DNA of 64,000 nucleotides from Harmothoe impar (Eukaryota > Annelida > Polychaeta > Phyllodocida > Polynoidae), in NCBI GenBank assembly GCA_947462335.1, contig OX381708.1, positions 4,464,001-4,528,000 of the forward strand, given 5' to 3'. The translations under genes were made by a program, and so were the position numbers. Of this stretch, positions 42,131-53,125 are shown piece after piece. Within the stretch, counting starts at the first letter, position 1; each line of letters begins with the position of its first letter. A model generated the notes under the pieces. That model was given only the letters and a program-made list of their open reading frames with translations, had not been told where the DNA came from and searched no databases.

Positions 42131-44668
42131 CTTAACTTTATACACAACCCTTAATCCCTTGTTTTGAATACGCTGTAATTCCAGGTTTTCCCCTTTATTA
42201 TCCCTATCCCAAATAAAATCGGCATAATTGAAAGTAGGTAAAACCATGGACTTATATATAGTTAAGGAGGTGTCTTCATCCGTATGATCTCTCACTTTAC
42301 GTAACTGACAAATCTTATTTCTTAGGTTTGCAACAACACAGGCACGATGCTCAACAAATTTTAACTCAGGGTCCAGGGTTAGACCTAAGTATTGGAAAGT
42401 TGTTACTCTTTCCAATATTACATTGTTCAACTTTAAAATAGGCGAAACATTATGTATATTATTATAAAACATCCATTTGGTCTTTTTTTCATTAACTGTC
42501 AGGCTATTTACTTTACACCATACGCCTAGTTTATCTAAACATGATTGCGTTTGTACAGGGTTATTTACAGAAATTACGGCGTCATCTGCATATAAGCATA
42601 TCTCAAAATTATCTATGTCCGGAAGTGAATTTATATAAATTGAAAATAATACAGGGCCAAGTACGGAACCCTGGGGTACACCATACACAACTTCTTTCAT
42701 ACTAGAGACATAATCATTAGCAATGGTACACTGTCTCCTATTTACAAGATAGCTATTAAACCAACTGCAAGTTTTTTCGTCAAGTCCAAATCCGGATAAT
42801 TTTTTTAACATAATTAAATGTGATACAGTATCAAAAGCTTTTTTATAATCTAGGTATAGGGAGAGGGTGGGTTTATTATTAATTATACTAGATATAATAT
42901 TGTTAAGGTGTGAGGTGATTGCCGTAAGTGTCGAATGACCAGCTCTGTATCCGTGCTGGTAGGGGGTCAAAAGTTTATGTTCATTCATATAAGCTTGCAA
43001 TCGGGTACAGATAATCCTCTCCAGCATCTTACCTGGGAGGGGGAGTAAACTTATAGGCCGTAGGTCATTGACATCCAATGAGTTGCTTTTCTTAGGTATA
43101 GGTACAACAGTGGCAGTCTTCCATTCTGTGGGAAAGACGCTATGCTCCATACATCTATTAAACAGGCACATTATTACTTCAGGTATAATCATAAAGGCAT
43201 CTTTTAATACATAAGACTTAATATGTTTGACGCTAGAAGGCTTATTATTTTTTATCTTCTTAATAACTTTAATAATGTCCTGATAGCTAACAGGCTGTAA
43301 CAGACTCGATTTGTAAGCTGGTGCATTACCGGGTACCGTATAGTTCTGCTCAGGATCGATAGGTGGCAGCAGGTTAGCTAGGTCCGCTCCCACATTCGCA
43401 AAGAACGAATTAATAAACCCAGAACATTCATTAGGTGGTATCATATCTTGTGTAACATTATTTCTTAATTTCAAAAAGGTAGATTTAGTCTTAACCGGTA
43501 ATAGCTTTCTTATGCCTTGCCAGAATTTTACAGGGTCATTTTTCCTATGTTCAAGTAGTGAATCAATCTTATCTTTACGACTGTAATATATCATAGATTC
43601 AACCCTATTTCTGTAAAAATCAGCAATTCTCCAATCATCCATATCACCAGTTTTCCTAGCGTCAGAATAAAGTGCATCTCTATACTGCATAGCATTAACA
43701 ATGTCAGGCGTTAACCATTCAGGTGTATATACCGGTAAAACCATGGTCCTGATAGGACATATTGTATCAAGACAGGCTCTAATGACTTTAATAATTTTAT
43801 CCCACAGTAAATTTGGATCCTGAATGCTCACAATATCGTCCCATTTAATTTCAAGTAACATGTTTTTAAATTTCAATATATCATATTTTTTATATGAACG
43901 TGCCTTGATAACCTTCTTTTTAATCTTAGTGCGCTCACATTTTATTAATAGGAACACAGGAGTGTGGTCAGCAATATGAAAGTCGATTGTCCCAAATTCA
44001 CAAACATTATGTATCCTGTCATTGATGTAAATATGGTCTAACAGGGTACCAGACCTAGGTCTCGTTATTTCATTAATTAGTTGGCACATGTCATTGTCCG
44101 TACAAAAACCTTCAACATTTGACTCCTCAATATCTTTACGGGTTAACAAATCTACATTAAAATCCCCCATGATAATTATTTTCCTATTTTTTGTAACACC
44201 TTTTAATAACTCAGATAGTTTCTTATATAAAGACTGAAGGCTCTCTATGTCCCTCTTAGGAGGGCGGTAACATGTATATATTTTGTATTTAATCTTACCA
44301 ATTTCTACATCAACACATAATATTTCATAATTAACATGTATACAGCTAGAGTCATTGTCCAATGTGGCAGTGTATGTGTCTCTCAAATAGAGCATTAACC
44401 CCCCTGCTGTTTTATCGAGTATAGGGTACCTATCCAGCCTGAAGAACTGGTAGCCTACAAGATGCATCATAGTGTCGGTTATTGTTGGATTTAACCAGGA
44501 CTCACAGACCCCAGTAATGTCTGTGTTAGAGATGAACGTCTTAATATTAACCCTTTTTGGATAGGCTGATCTAGCATTAATACAGGTAAAAAGCAGCCCT
44601 TTTTCTTTAGAAATTCTACTAAGAATAACCATTGCGTATCCACAGACGCGTGACTGAGTAACAATCAA
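42086..44668 (-). CDS. LINE endonuclease/reverse transcriptase ORF, 860 codons before frameshift
   Basis: This single ORF makes the retrotransposition enzyme. It nicks target DNA and copies the element RNA from the nick. The N-terminal APE-like endonuclease (about residues 25-245) shows INARS (30-34), CESW with the catalytic Glu56, CYRPP (133-137), GDFN (168-171) and a terminal ADHTPV (233-238). The reverse transcriptase (about 480-790) shows RPISLLP (537-543), QHGYRAGHST (571-580), LDYKKAFD with Asp607, GVPQGSVLGP (663-672) and YADD (693-696). The catalytic Asp residues are present. The frame ends early at 42086 with VDVVN; the expected C-terminal region continues in another frame. No separate ORF1 or zinc knuckle was found. 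The start is the first Met; translation may begin a few codons later. Confidence 0.92.
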   Translation of the reverse strand: MIVTQSRVCGYAMVILSRISKEKGLLFTCINARSAYPKRVNIKTFISNTDITGVCESWLNPTITDTMMHLVGYQFFRLDRYPILDKTAGGLMLYLRDTYTATLDNDSSCIHVNYEILCVDVEIGKIKYKIYTCYRPPKRDIESLQSLYKKLSELLKGVTKNRKIIIMGDFNVDLLTRKDIEESNVEGFCTDNDMCQLINEITRPRSGTLLDHIYINDRIHNVCEFGTIDFHIADHTPVFLLIKCERTKIKKKVIKARSYKKYDILKFKNMLLEIKWDDIVSIQDPNLLWDKIIKVIRACLDTICPIRTMVLPVYTPEWLTPDIVNAMQYRDALYSDARKTGDMDDWRIADFYRNRVESMIYYSRKDKIDSLLEHRKNDPVKFWQGIRKLLPVKTKSTFLKLRNNVTQDMIPPNECSGFINSFFANVGADLANLLPPIDPEQNYTVPGNAPAYKSSLLQPVSYQDIIKVIKKIKNNKPSSVKHIKSYVLKDAFMIIPEVIMCLFNRCMEHSVFPTEWKTATVVPIPKKSNSLDVNDLRPISLLPLPGKMLERIICTRLQAYMNEHKLLTPYQHGYRAGHSTLTAITSHLNNIISSIINNKPTLSLYLDYKKAFDTVSHLIMLKKLSGFGLDEKTCSWFNSYLVNRRQCTIANDYVSSMKEVVYGVPQGSVLGPVLFSIYINSLPDIDNFEICLYADDAVISVNNPVQTQSCLDKLGVWCKVNSLTVNEKKTKWMFYNNIHNVSPILKLNNVILERVTTFQYLGLTLDPELKFVEHRACVVANLRNKICQLRKVRDHTDEDTSLTIYKSMVLPTFNYADFIWDRDNKGENLELQRIQNKGLRVVYKVKLLLTNYILKVDVVN

Positions 44669-45283
44669 TGAGGTGAAATGAATGATAAATGAAAACGATC
44701 TTGTTGCATGGGTCGGTATGGGCTACGGCTATCATTGAAGGCAATGCGCCCAGGTATATCAAAGGGCCTAAAATTAAAAATATGTCATATTGACATGTAT
44801 GTGTGTACAGGTATGAAAAGGGTAATTAGTGTAAAATATTTATTAATTTGTTTTAGGGTTATTTAATATGCTTTAAAAAGAAACCGCTATCCTCTTATTA
44901 CATGTATACACGCTATGTACGGCTATGCTCAGCTGATCCATTACGTTACATCATATATGGGTCACTCTCACTGCGGGTGCCCTCTGTGACTAGGTTAAAT
45001 ATATTCAGTCAATGGCTATAGCAATTATACACACTTAGGGGGACTGTATCCCGTTACCCTAATAGGCTGTGATGTAATATTATATTTGGCGGATATGTAC
45101 TTAGCATTAGACAGTTTAGCCTGAGCGTTTACATTTGTAGAAATATACCGGTAGTATATACATTGTATATGCACGTTTTACAGACATTTTACAGTGTGTA
45201 ATATATATTACTAACATATTCCTCGCATATTACCTATGCATTTTCACACAATTTACACTTTTGGCGGTGTCTTCTTGCCAGCA

Positions 45284-47470
45284 ACCTTGTGTTGTACAGT
45301 CTACCTTGTCCACCCTGTAGGTGTCAAACAGAGGTTAGGGGCACCTTGTGTTGTACAGTCTACCTTGTCCACCCTGTAGGTGTCAAACAGAGGTTAGGGG
45401 CACCTTGTGTTGTACAGTCTACCTTGTCCACCCTGTAGGTGTCAAACAGAGGTTAGGGGCACCTTGTGTTGTACAGTCTACCTTGTCTCTCTGTAGGTGT
45501 CAAACAGAGGTTAGGGGCACCTTGTGTTGTACAGTCTACCTTGTCCCCCCTGTAGGTGTCAAACAGAGGTTAGGGGCACCTTGTGTTGTACAGTCTACCT
45601 TGTCCACCCTGTAGGTGTCAAACAGAGGTTAGGGGCACCTTGTGTTGTACAGTCTACCTTGTCCACCCTGTAGGTGTCAAACAGAGGTTAGGGGCACCTT
45701 GTGTTGTACAGTCTACCTTGTCCACCCTGTAGGTGTCAAACAGAGGTTAGGGGCACCTTGTGTTGTACAGTCTACCTTGTCCACCCTGTAGGTGTCAAAC
45801 AGAGGTTAGGGGCACCTTGTGTTGTACAGTCTACCTTGTCCCCCCTGTAGGTGTCAAACAGAGGTTAGGGGCACCTTGTGTTGTACAGTCTACCTTGTCC
45901 ACCCTGTAGGTGTCAAACAGAGGTTAGGGGCACCTTGTGTTGTACAGTCTACCTTGTCCACCCTGTAGGTGTCAAACAGAGGTTAGGGGCACCTTGTATT
46001 GTACAGTCTACCTTGTCCACCCTGTAGGTGTCAAACAGAGGTTAGGGGCACCTTGTGTTGTACAGCCTACCTTGTCTCCTGTAGGTGTCAAACAGAGGTT
46101 AGGGGCACCTTGTATTGTACAGGGCCTACCTTGTCTCTCTGTAGGTGTCAAACAGAGGTTAGGGGCACCTTGTGTTGTACAGGGCCTACCTTGTCTCTCT
46201 GTAGGTGTCAAACAGAGGTTAGGGGCACCTTGTGTTGTACAGGGGCTACCTTGTCTCTCTGTAGGTGTCAAACAGAGGTTAGGGGCACCTTGTGTTGTAC
46301 AGGGCCTACCTTGTCTCTCTGTAGGTGTCAAACAGAGGTTAGGGGCACCTTGTGTTGTACAGTCTACCTTGTCTCTCTGTAGGTGTCAAACAGAGGTTAG
46401 GGGCACCTTGTGTTGTACAGTCTACCTTGTCTCCCCTGTAGGTGTCAAACAGAGGTTAGGGGCACCTTGTGTTGTACAGTCTACCTTGTCTCTCTGTAGG
46501 TGTCAAACAGAGGTTAGGGGCACCTTGTGTTGTACAGGGCCTACCTTGTCTCCTGTAGGTGTCAAACAGAGGTTAGGGGCACCTTGTGTTGTACAGGGCC
46601 TACCTTGTCTCTCTGTAGGTGTCAAACAGAGGTTAGGGGCACCTTGTGTTGTACAGTCTACCTTGTCTCCCCTGTAGGTGTCAAACAGAGGTTAGGGGCA
46701 CCTTGTGTTGTACAGGGCCTACCTTGTCTCTCTGTAGGTGTCAAATAGAGGTTAGGGGCACCTTGTGTTGTACAGGGGCTACCTTGTCTCTCTGTAGGTG
46801 TCAAACAGAGGTTAGGGGCACCTTGTGTTGTACAGTCTACCTTGTCTCTCTGTAGGTGTCAAACAGAGGTTAGGGGCACCTTGTATTGTACAGGGCCTAC
46901 CTTGTCTCCTGTAGGTGTCAAACAGAGGTTAGGGGCACCTTGTGTTGTACAGGGCCTACCTTGTCTCTCTGTAGGTGTCAAACAGAGGTTAGGGGCACCT
47001 TGTGTTGTACAGTCTACCCTGTCTCTCTGTAGGTGTCAAACAGAGGTTAGGGGCACCTTGTATTGTACAGGGCCTACCTTGTCTCCTGTAGGTGTCAAAC
47101 AGAGGTTAGGGGCACCTTGTGTTGTACAGTCTACCTTGTCTCCCCTGTAGGTGTCAAACAGAGGTTAGGGGCACCTTGTGTTGTACAGTCTACCTTGTCT
47201 CCCCTGTAGGTGTCAAACAGAGGTTAGGGGCACCTTGTATTGTACAGTCTACCTTGTCTCCCCTGTAGGTGTCAAACAGAGGTTAGGGGCACCTTGTATT
47301 GTACAGGGGCTACCTTGTCTCTCTGTAGGTGTCAAACAGAGGTTAGGGGCACCTTGTGTTGTACCTTGTCTCTCTGTAGGTGTCAAACAGAGGTTAGGGG
47401 CACCTTGTGTTGTACAGAGTGTACCTTGTCTCTCTGTAGGTGTCAAACAGAGGTTAGGGGCACCTTGTGT
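45284..47470 (+). repeat. 59-bp satellite, right block, about 37 units
   Basis: Same unit as 40024-41546. Units after 46100 tend to carry ACAGGGCCTACCTTGTCTCT in place of ACAGTCTACCTTGTCCACC, so subtypes cluster. One unit at 46741 has a point change (AAATAGAGG). Confidence 0.95.
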
Positions 47471-47561
47471 TACCAAGGTGACACAAGTGCCACCGTGCGG
47501 CAACTGTATCACACACCGCATTAACGTAATCTGGGGTATTACCTCCCATACCCGTGGGGGT

Positions 47562-47604
47562 CAACCTTTTAAGGGCCGCACAGTGCTTCAATGCATTTTG
47601 CCCT
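47562..47604. mobile_element. Family A fragment
   Basis: AACCTTTTAAGGGCCGCACA and GTGCTTCAATGCATTTTGCC are the left end of a family A copy that stops where family E begins. Confidence 0.65.
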
Positions 47605-48186
47605 ATACACTGAAAATTCATAGCTTGAAAGGGTTAGTCAGTACAGACTGACCTAGATTGGTCATATGAGTGTTTGTCACAATGGCAAAGTTATATTCAA
47701 AAATGACCGAAGGGTCAGTCAGTAGTGGCTAACTTAGGTTCATCATTGGTGTGTTGTATTTATACTAGTTGGTGCCACCTGTCATGACCACTCAGTGGCT
47801 CCCCCTGGAAATAAAAAGACTAAGATGGGTTGGTCAGTAGTGACCAACCTGACAATAATAACTAATCTAGGTTGGTCGTATGGGAGCCAAAAAATGACTA
47901 ACTACCGTAAAACCTCGCGTATAAGCCTAACTCGCGTATAAGCCGCACCCCGACTTTGGGCCGATCCTATAGGCCGCACCAGGGATCTGATTCTGGTGAC
48001 TTTTATACTGTACTATAGGAGCAAAAACTGGCGTATAAGCCGCACCCTGACTCTGTGCCGATCCTATAAGCCGCACTGGCGATCTGATTCGCGTACAAGC
48101 CGCGACTTATACGCGAGGTTTTACTGTAGGTTAGCCACTAGTGACTGAGAGATTGGTCGTATAGGGAGCCTAGGAATATCAGTGTA
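47605..48186 (+). mobile_element. Family E MITE containing a family T insertion
   Basis: TACACTGAAAATTCATAGC at the left and CCTAGGAATATCAGTGTA at the right. It matches 6681-7043 throughout except for the 222-bp family T element. Confidence 0.85.
47905..48126. mobile_element. Family T MITE nested in family E
   Basis: CCGTAAAACCTCGCGTATAA to CGCGAGGTTTTACTG, with TA at 47903-47904 and 48127-48128. The copy of family E at 6681 reads GACTAACTAGGTTAGGC at this point, the empty site. Confidence 0.92.
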
Positions 48187-48267
48187 GGCTGTAGTATAAA
48201 CTATCACAGGCTGAAGTTCAAATTGTCTGCATTAACCTTATCTTTGGTATTAACCATGGCCACTCTA

Positions 48268-48382
48268 AACCCTTTCAGGGCGGTGCAGTTCTTTAATACA
48301 TTGTACAGTATATCGTAAGGTCATGATGCATGAATGCAGCAAGTCGATCCTGCATTCATGCATCATGCTTTAAGTATCATGC
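48268..48382. mobile_element. Family A MITE, partial
   Basis: AACCCTTTCAGGGCGGTGCA and CATGATGCATGAATGCAGC with a short inverse hairpin arm; the rest is missing. Confidence 0.65.
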
Positions 48383-48389
48383 TGCATGC

Positions 48390-48768
48390 TTGGACCCTTG
48401 TTATATTATATGATGACTGATATCTAGACGAGAGACCTGCCTGCTGTTCATTGAGAGACATTTACCTACCTTATTACCTGTTGTACATTGTATTACATTT
48501 ACCCTTCAGTCGGTTTATTGATTACAAGGTTCATAATACCATTGTCTGATGTGGCCCTTGACATCTATTTGAAAGACTCTACTTGTAGATGTAATTTTTG
48601 CAAAATAAAAATTTGTAAAAATTAAACTCAAACTCATGTCAACAGTCAATATGATTCGTGCGCAAAGGTCGCAGAGAAAGTATCCCACAGATATGTAAGT
48701 TTTCACCTTGGCACACTGACTTTCAAGTAGCAATTAAAGTTATAAAAATCTTCACCAGTTCACAGTAT
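48390..48768. other. Unique AT-rich spacer
   Basis: No recognised feature. Confidence 0.4.
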
Positions 48769-48770
48769 AA

Positions 48771-49232
48771 ACCCTCTAAGGACAGCATGTTCCTAAAAAG
48801 ATGACATTTGCCGTCATGATGCACCAATGCATCGGTGCATCAGGAGAACCCTTTAGGAGGGTCTAAATACTAAAGGGTTCACCCTCAGAAAATTGAGCCA
48901 AAAGCACCCTCACCTGAAAGTCAGGCACGGCTCGGCTTTCAGGTGAGCGTGCTTTCTGTGACGGTGACGCTAACTTTCCTGAGAGTGTTGGCAAGATGCT
49001 TGAATGCAGCCCTGGCGAGTTACTCGCCAGTTGCCAAAAGCACGGTCACCTTAAAGTCAGGCACTGACTAGATTTCAGGGGAGAGTGCTTTTGGCGATGG
49101 TGATACCCACTTTTCTAAGAGTGTTGGCAAGATGCTTGAATGCAGCACTGGCGAGTAACTCGCCAGATCTGCATTCATGCATCATGACGACCAAGGGCCT
49201 GATGCATCAATGCATCATGCCGTTCCTAAAGT
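48771..49232. mobile_element. Family A MITE mixed with a CACCCTCAG palindromic element
   Basis: AAACCCTCTAAGGACAGCAT starts it and GCCGTTCCTAAAGTG ends it. Inside, CACCCTCAGAAAATTGAGCC, CACCTGAAAGTCAGGCAC and CTTTCCTGAGAGTGTTGGC occur about twice (48880-48990 and 49030-49115), each followed by GCAAGATGCTTGAATGCAGC. The unit was duplicated together with part of family A. Confidence 0.7.
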
Positions 49233-49387
49233 GTAAAAGTCAGAGTGTGTCCCCATACGAGGCCAGCCCGCACCGTGACAGACCGCGACAGACGGACCGT
49301 GACAAAGCATGACGGCTGACAGTGACAGTTGGCACCGTTGTCTGTCACGATGCAGTCGTGACACCCATGTCACAAAATGCACAAACA

Positions 49388-49730
49388 CGCTAACCCTGTA
49401 AGGATGGCATCATGCCTTAAGGTTTATGTTAATTGATGATGTCATGGTGTCATGATGCACCAATGCAGTGCTGGTGAGTAAAGCATCATGCAGTCCTTAA
49501 CCATTTAAGGGCCGCACTGGGTATAAATGAATTATGTCCACGTGTCTTTTGTCGCCCTGGCGAGTAACTCGCCAGTGCTGTATCCATGCATCATGGCGAC
49601 CCTACCGGGTTGATACACTCCCAGAGGGTTGGCCTGATGCAGCAGCGGCGAGTTACTCACCGGAGCTGCATTGGTGCATCGTGACGAGAAATGTTGTGTT
49701 TTAGCGCCATGCGGTGCTAAGAGGGCTAAT
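49388..49730. mobile_element. Two partial family A MITEs
   Basis: First: AACCCTGTAAGGATGGCATC to about 49500. Second: AACCATTTAAGGGCCGCACT to GCCATGCGGTGCTAAGAGGG. Both have lost hairpin parts. Confidence 0.65.
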
Positions 49731-49739
49731 TGGCGGGTG

Positions 49740-49985
49740 TGATAATGTGAGTGTGAGGCCCATTACATCCCCCTGCTGTCGGCGGGGTGGTTATTACCCC
49801 CCAGTTACCACCGTTACCACCGTTACCTGATGGTTCTTGGCATCTCCCCGTTCCCCTCCTGGCATTGTGACAGACAGCGTCTTCAGAACACTCTCATTTT
49901 CATCAAAATGCGTCACGAGTGACATCTATTCCTCTTCTTTTATTATTTTTTTTTTCATGGTTCATTTTATATATATGTATAGATT
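49740..49985. other. Unique spacer
   Basis: No feature recognised. ACCACCGTTACCACCGTTAC near 49806 is a short local repeat. Confidence 0.4.
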
Positions 49986-49989
49986 ATAT

Positions 49990-50235
49990 ATATACGGCCG
50001 AAAACCAGGCCGAAAACAGCATCAAAACAGGCCTAAAACAGCATCAAAACAGGCCTAAAACAGCATCAAATCAGCCTAAAACAGCATCAAATCAGCCTAA
50101 AACAGCCTCAAAACAGGCCTAATATTTACTTAATTTGCCTACGAATTGGTGACTGATACTACAAGTGCGGCACACGCAGGCCTGATACAGGCCTGATTTA
50201 GGCCTGATTTAGGCCTAATTTAGGCTTGAATCAGC
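49990..50235 (+). repeat. Short-unit tandem repeats around AGGCCTAAAACAGCATC
   Basis: CAGGCCTAAAACAGCATCAA repeats about five times (49998-50125). A related AGGCCTGATTTAGGCCTGA run follows at 50178-50230. Confidence 0.85.
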
Positions 50236-50239
50236 CTCA

Positions 50240-50869
50240 CAAGCCGCTTCATAATGCATGAGTCTGAGCCAGCACAAGACGACAGCGACAACAATGGCCG
50301 CCAGTCGGAGACACGACATGCGCCTCCCACAACGAGAAAAGTTAAACTGGACATGTTTGGGTACCAATCTGCACGCTACGTCAACTACCATAACTCCTCA
50401 TGGCAATACGCCCACTCAGTCTGAGCTATGGACTTTTGTATTGCAAAAGGAGTATCTTCAGAATAAAATGATTCTAAAATTGACGATCACCAATGCTCAT
50501 AGCTTTAAAAGTAATCGACATAAAAGCATTCCCCAGGCTCAGTCGGGTGACCTGAAGCAATCCTTCTTTTTTTTGGCCTCATGACGTTTTTTCTTTGGAT
50601 TTTTTTTTGGATTTTTTTTATTTTACGAAAATTAGGTTCTCACAAGTTTGTCACCTGCTTGTGATCAGCACTCAGATGCCGCCAGAAACGGCACCAAGTC
50701 TATTCCCGATCGCGAGTTTTCAGAACTTGTCTAGGTGTGAGATATAACTTCATGTTTGGCTTCCTTAAAGTCTAAGGTCTCTGCTGCGTCTCTCCCACTT
50801 CATGGAATATCGTCTAGATATAGAATGATGAAACTCCTTCTCAGCCGCTCCACATGGATAGAATGTCGC
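50240..50869. other. Spacer with a family H right-end fragment
   Basis: GTCGGGTGACCTGAAGCAAT with T-run and GGCC (50541-50579) is a family H end. A 108-codon ORF at 50258-50584 runs through it, so it is not supported as a gene. Confidence 0.45.
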
Positions 50870-51003
50870 CTTAGAGAAATACTTGTTGTCATGATGCACC
50901 AATGCACCGCCCGCGAGTAACCCACAAGTGCTGCATTAGTGCATCAGACCCTGTTGGAGTGTATCAACCCGATGATGGAGTGCACGTGTGCATCATGACG
51001 ACA
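50870..51003. mobile_element. Family A MITE, partial
   Basis: GTCATGATGCACCAATGCAC, GCTGCATTAGTGCATC and CATCATGACGACAACG survive. It abuts a family T element. Confidence 0.6.
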
Positions 51004-51014
51004 ACGGATACTTA

Positions 51015-51236
51015 CCGTAAAACCTCGCGTATAAGCCTAACTCGCGTATAAGCCGCACCCCTAACTTTGACAGATTATATAAGCCGCAGAGGGGGTCTGA
51101 AAATTGTTGATTTGGTACTGTAGTATACTTATAAAAACTCTCGTATAAGCCGCACCCCATATAGGCATGTTTGGTATCAAAAGAAAGCTGAGTCTGACTC
51201 ACGTACAAGCCGCGGCTTATACGCGAGGTTTTACGG
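51015..51236. mobile_element. Family T MITE with TA target duplication
   Basis: CCGTAAAACCTCGCGTATAA to CGCGAGGTTTTACGG, 222 bp, the same length as the copy at 47905; TA on both sides. Terminal repeats are the best matched of all copies here. Confidence 0.92.
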
Positions 51237-51238
51237 TA

Positions 51239-51633
51239 TGTGGAAATTAATATCTCTAGGCCCTATTCATTTTATCCATTTTACGTGAGTCTTATGGTTA
51301 GAAAGTCATGGTTAGATCACTGAAGATAACTTGGTCCATTTGCTACATTTGAGGATTTATTTTGATACTAAATATAGAAGTACCCATATTTATTTATGAC
51401 TTGTGAAATATGACAAATCTAAAGGAGCAATGTTATTCCTACCCTAATATTGCATTCATCCCACTTTTCCCTGACTTTGTCTGACTGACATCTATTCCGT
51501 TTGGCGACAGTATGACGTACTGTGGTCCTCAGTATAGGTCGTGACTCCCATGGTTACCGTCACGACACCCAGCGTAACTACAGCAACAAGCCGCGTGACG
51601 TGTGTGTGACGTAGGTGTGACGTAGGTGTGACG
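51239..51633. other. Unique spacer with GTGACGTAGGT repeats
   Basis: GTGTGACGTAGGTGTGACGT at about 51600-51632 is a short tandem repeat. No gene recognised. Confidence 0.4.
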
Positions 51634-52030
51634 TTAGGCCGATAAAAGAAACTGTTTCTCATCACTTAGCGCATCATGAAAATCTTTTTTCTTTCTTAGT
51701 CAAAAATCTATTTAAAAGTGCATATTTGGTAACAAATTAAAGCTTACACGCTCAGTAATGCAGTTGTTGGGGGGCGCATCGGACGTGCGACACCAGAATC
51801 CAAGATGGCGGACTTGAGCGCACATGGCAGACAGTGTCGCAACATGTATTGATGTAGATCTACTGGTAACTCAACTGATAATAAAGAAGTCTAACATCAC
51901 TCTGACTCACAGCTTGTATGCTCCAACTCAGTGGCCCGGTGCAGTGGGCTAGGAACATAATTTTTAATGACAACTTCTGCGGAAAGAAGTCTTAATTTCC
52001 CTATGTATTTAAGCTTCCAGTAAGAAAATT
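51634..52030. mobile_element. Family G MITE, diverged
   Basis: TTAGGCCGATAAAAGAAACT with GTTTCTCATCACTTAGCGC at the left; the shared segment AAATTAAAGCTTACACGCTC and CCCTATGTATTTAAGC follow. The right end is unclear. Confidence 0.65.
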
Positions 52031-52278
52031 AAAAAATGAATTATAAAAAACGCCTCAATTTTCACTGCGGTATGAGGAGGAAGGACCTTCTTGAATCGCG
52101 ATTAACTCTCCGGTAACCGGTGTAAGTTAGTGGACAATGTAAACTGTGCCTCTCACGACGTATGCGTAGGTGGTAACTACGGTAACTACGGTAAGTGAGT
52201 AGATAACGTAAACTACACGTCACGACGTCAAGAACTGGGTCACGTGGTCTGACAATCTGAGGCCAACATAGAGAGTTA
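52031..52278. other. Spacer with GGTAACTACGGTAACTACGG repeat
   Basis: Short direct repeats near 52172-52195 and a duplicated GTGGACAATGTAAACTGTGC/GTAGATAACGTAAACTACAC pair. Part of it may belong to family G. Confidence 0.35.
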
Positions 52279-52595
52279 GGCCACTCAGAAGAAAAGTTGT
52301 TTCTCATCACCGCGCGCATCAGAAAAATCATGATTTGGGGAAAAATATGCTAAAACTGGAGAATTATTGGCAAATTTGGTATCAAATTAAAGCTTATGTT
52401 GTCAGTAATGCAGTCACCTAGGAATAACTTGCATTATAATAACCTTTGCTGATCAATAAACTCTGAATCACGAAAATATAGAAATTGATCGCGAAAAGTC
52501 TAAATTTCCCTATGTATTCAAGCCTTGAGTAAAAAAACACCCTCATCATATTTTTCACTACTTGGTGATGAGAAACAATTTTTTTTAAAGTGGCC
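52279..52595. mobile_element. Family G MITE, best copy
   Basis: GGCCACTCAGAAGAAAAGTT with GTTTCTCATCACC at the left; GGTGATGAGAAACAATTTTT with AAAGTGGCC at the right. GGCC ends suggest a Harbinger-like origin. Confidence 0.75.
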
Positions 52596-52639
52596 TTTTT
52601 TATATATCCCGGCTTTATAAACCTTATATGAACTATGTG

Positions 52640-53062
52640 CTGCCCCTTGGTTGCCTGACAAGTAAATCTGCGGGGTTGATACTCTGCCAAAGGGTCTGTG
52701 CGATGCATCAATGCAGCGGCTTACTTGTTGGCGATGCGTTAATGCATCATGAACATCCGAATGCCTTGAGGCATCTCACTGTCCTTAAGGAATTGCTATA
52801 GATTAAGTAAGGAATTGCTATAGATTAAGTTGAATCATTCGATATTACATAGATTGTGTTTCTTTCCCTATTCATTTTGACTCGGGAAGAATACGCGTCA
52901 GTTTCTTTGCAGTTAATCCATAAATGTTACTCGCTAGCGCTATATTTATGCCTCATGCAAACCCTACCAGGCTAATGCACTCCCAGGGGATCGGCCTGAT
53001 GCATAAATGCAGCCCTAGAGAATTACTCATCAATGCATCATGCTATAACTAAGGATATCATT
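52640..53062. mobile_element. Two partial family A MITEs with spacer
   Basis: GTGCGATGCATCAATGCAGC and CATCATGAACATCC (52690-52800), then GTTACTCGCTAGCGC, CTCATGCAAACCCTACCAGG and GGCCTGATGCATAAATGCAG (52920-53045). Confidence 0.6.
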
Positions 53063-53125
53063 TATGCTACAGTTGGCTTGGAGAGCAAAATAAAATTGTC
53101 TGTCTGTATGATATGTACAAAGCAA

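Larger units (their letters stand above)
41547..45283 (-). mobile_element. Non-LTR retrotransposon (CR1/L2/Daphne-like), near complete
   Basis: About 3.7 kb on the minus strand. The 3' end has AATAAA (41563-41568) followed about 8 nt later by an A-tail of 8-10 bases that abuts the satellite. ACCTT lies at both junctions (41542-41546 and 45284-45288), a short TSD consistent with target-primed insertion. The 5' region (44669-45283) has no ORF and ends within a satellite unit. One ORF encodes an APE-type endonuclease and reverse transcriptase. Assignment to a clade is tentative. Confidence 0.9.

Noticed and set aside
45937..46677. 246-codon ORF in the 59-bp array
   Set aside because: It is the repeat read through; opposite-strand and other-frame ORFs are open in the same place.
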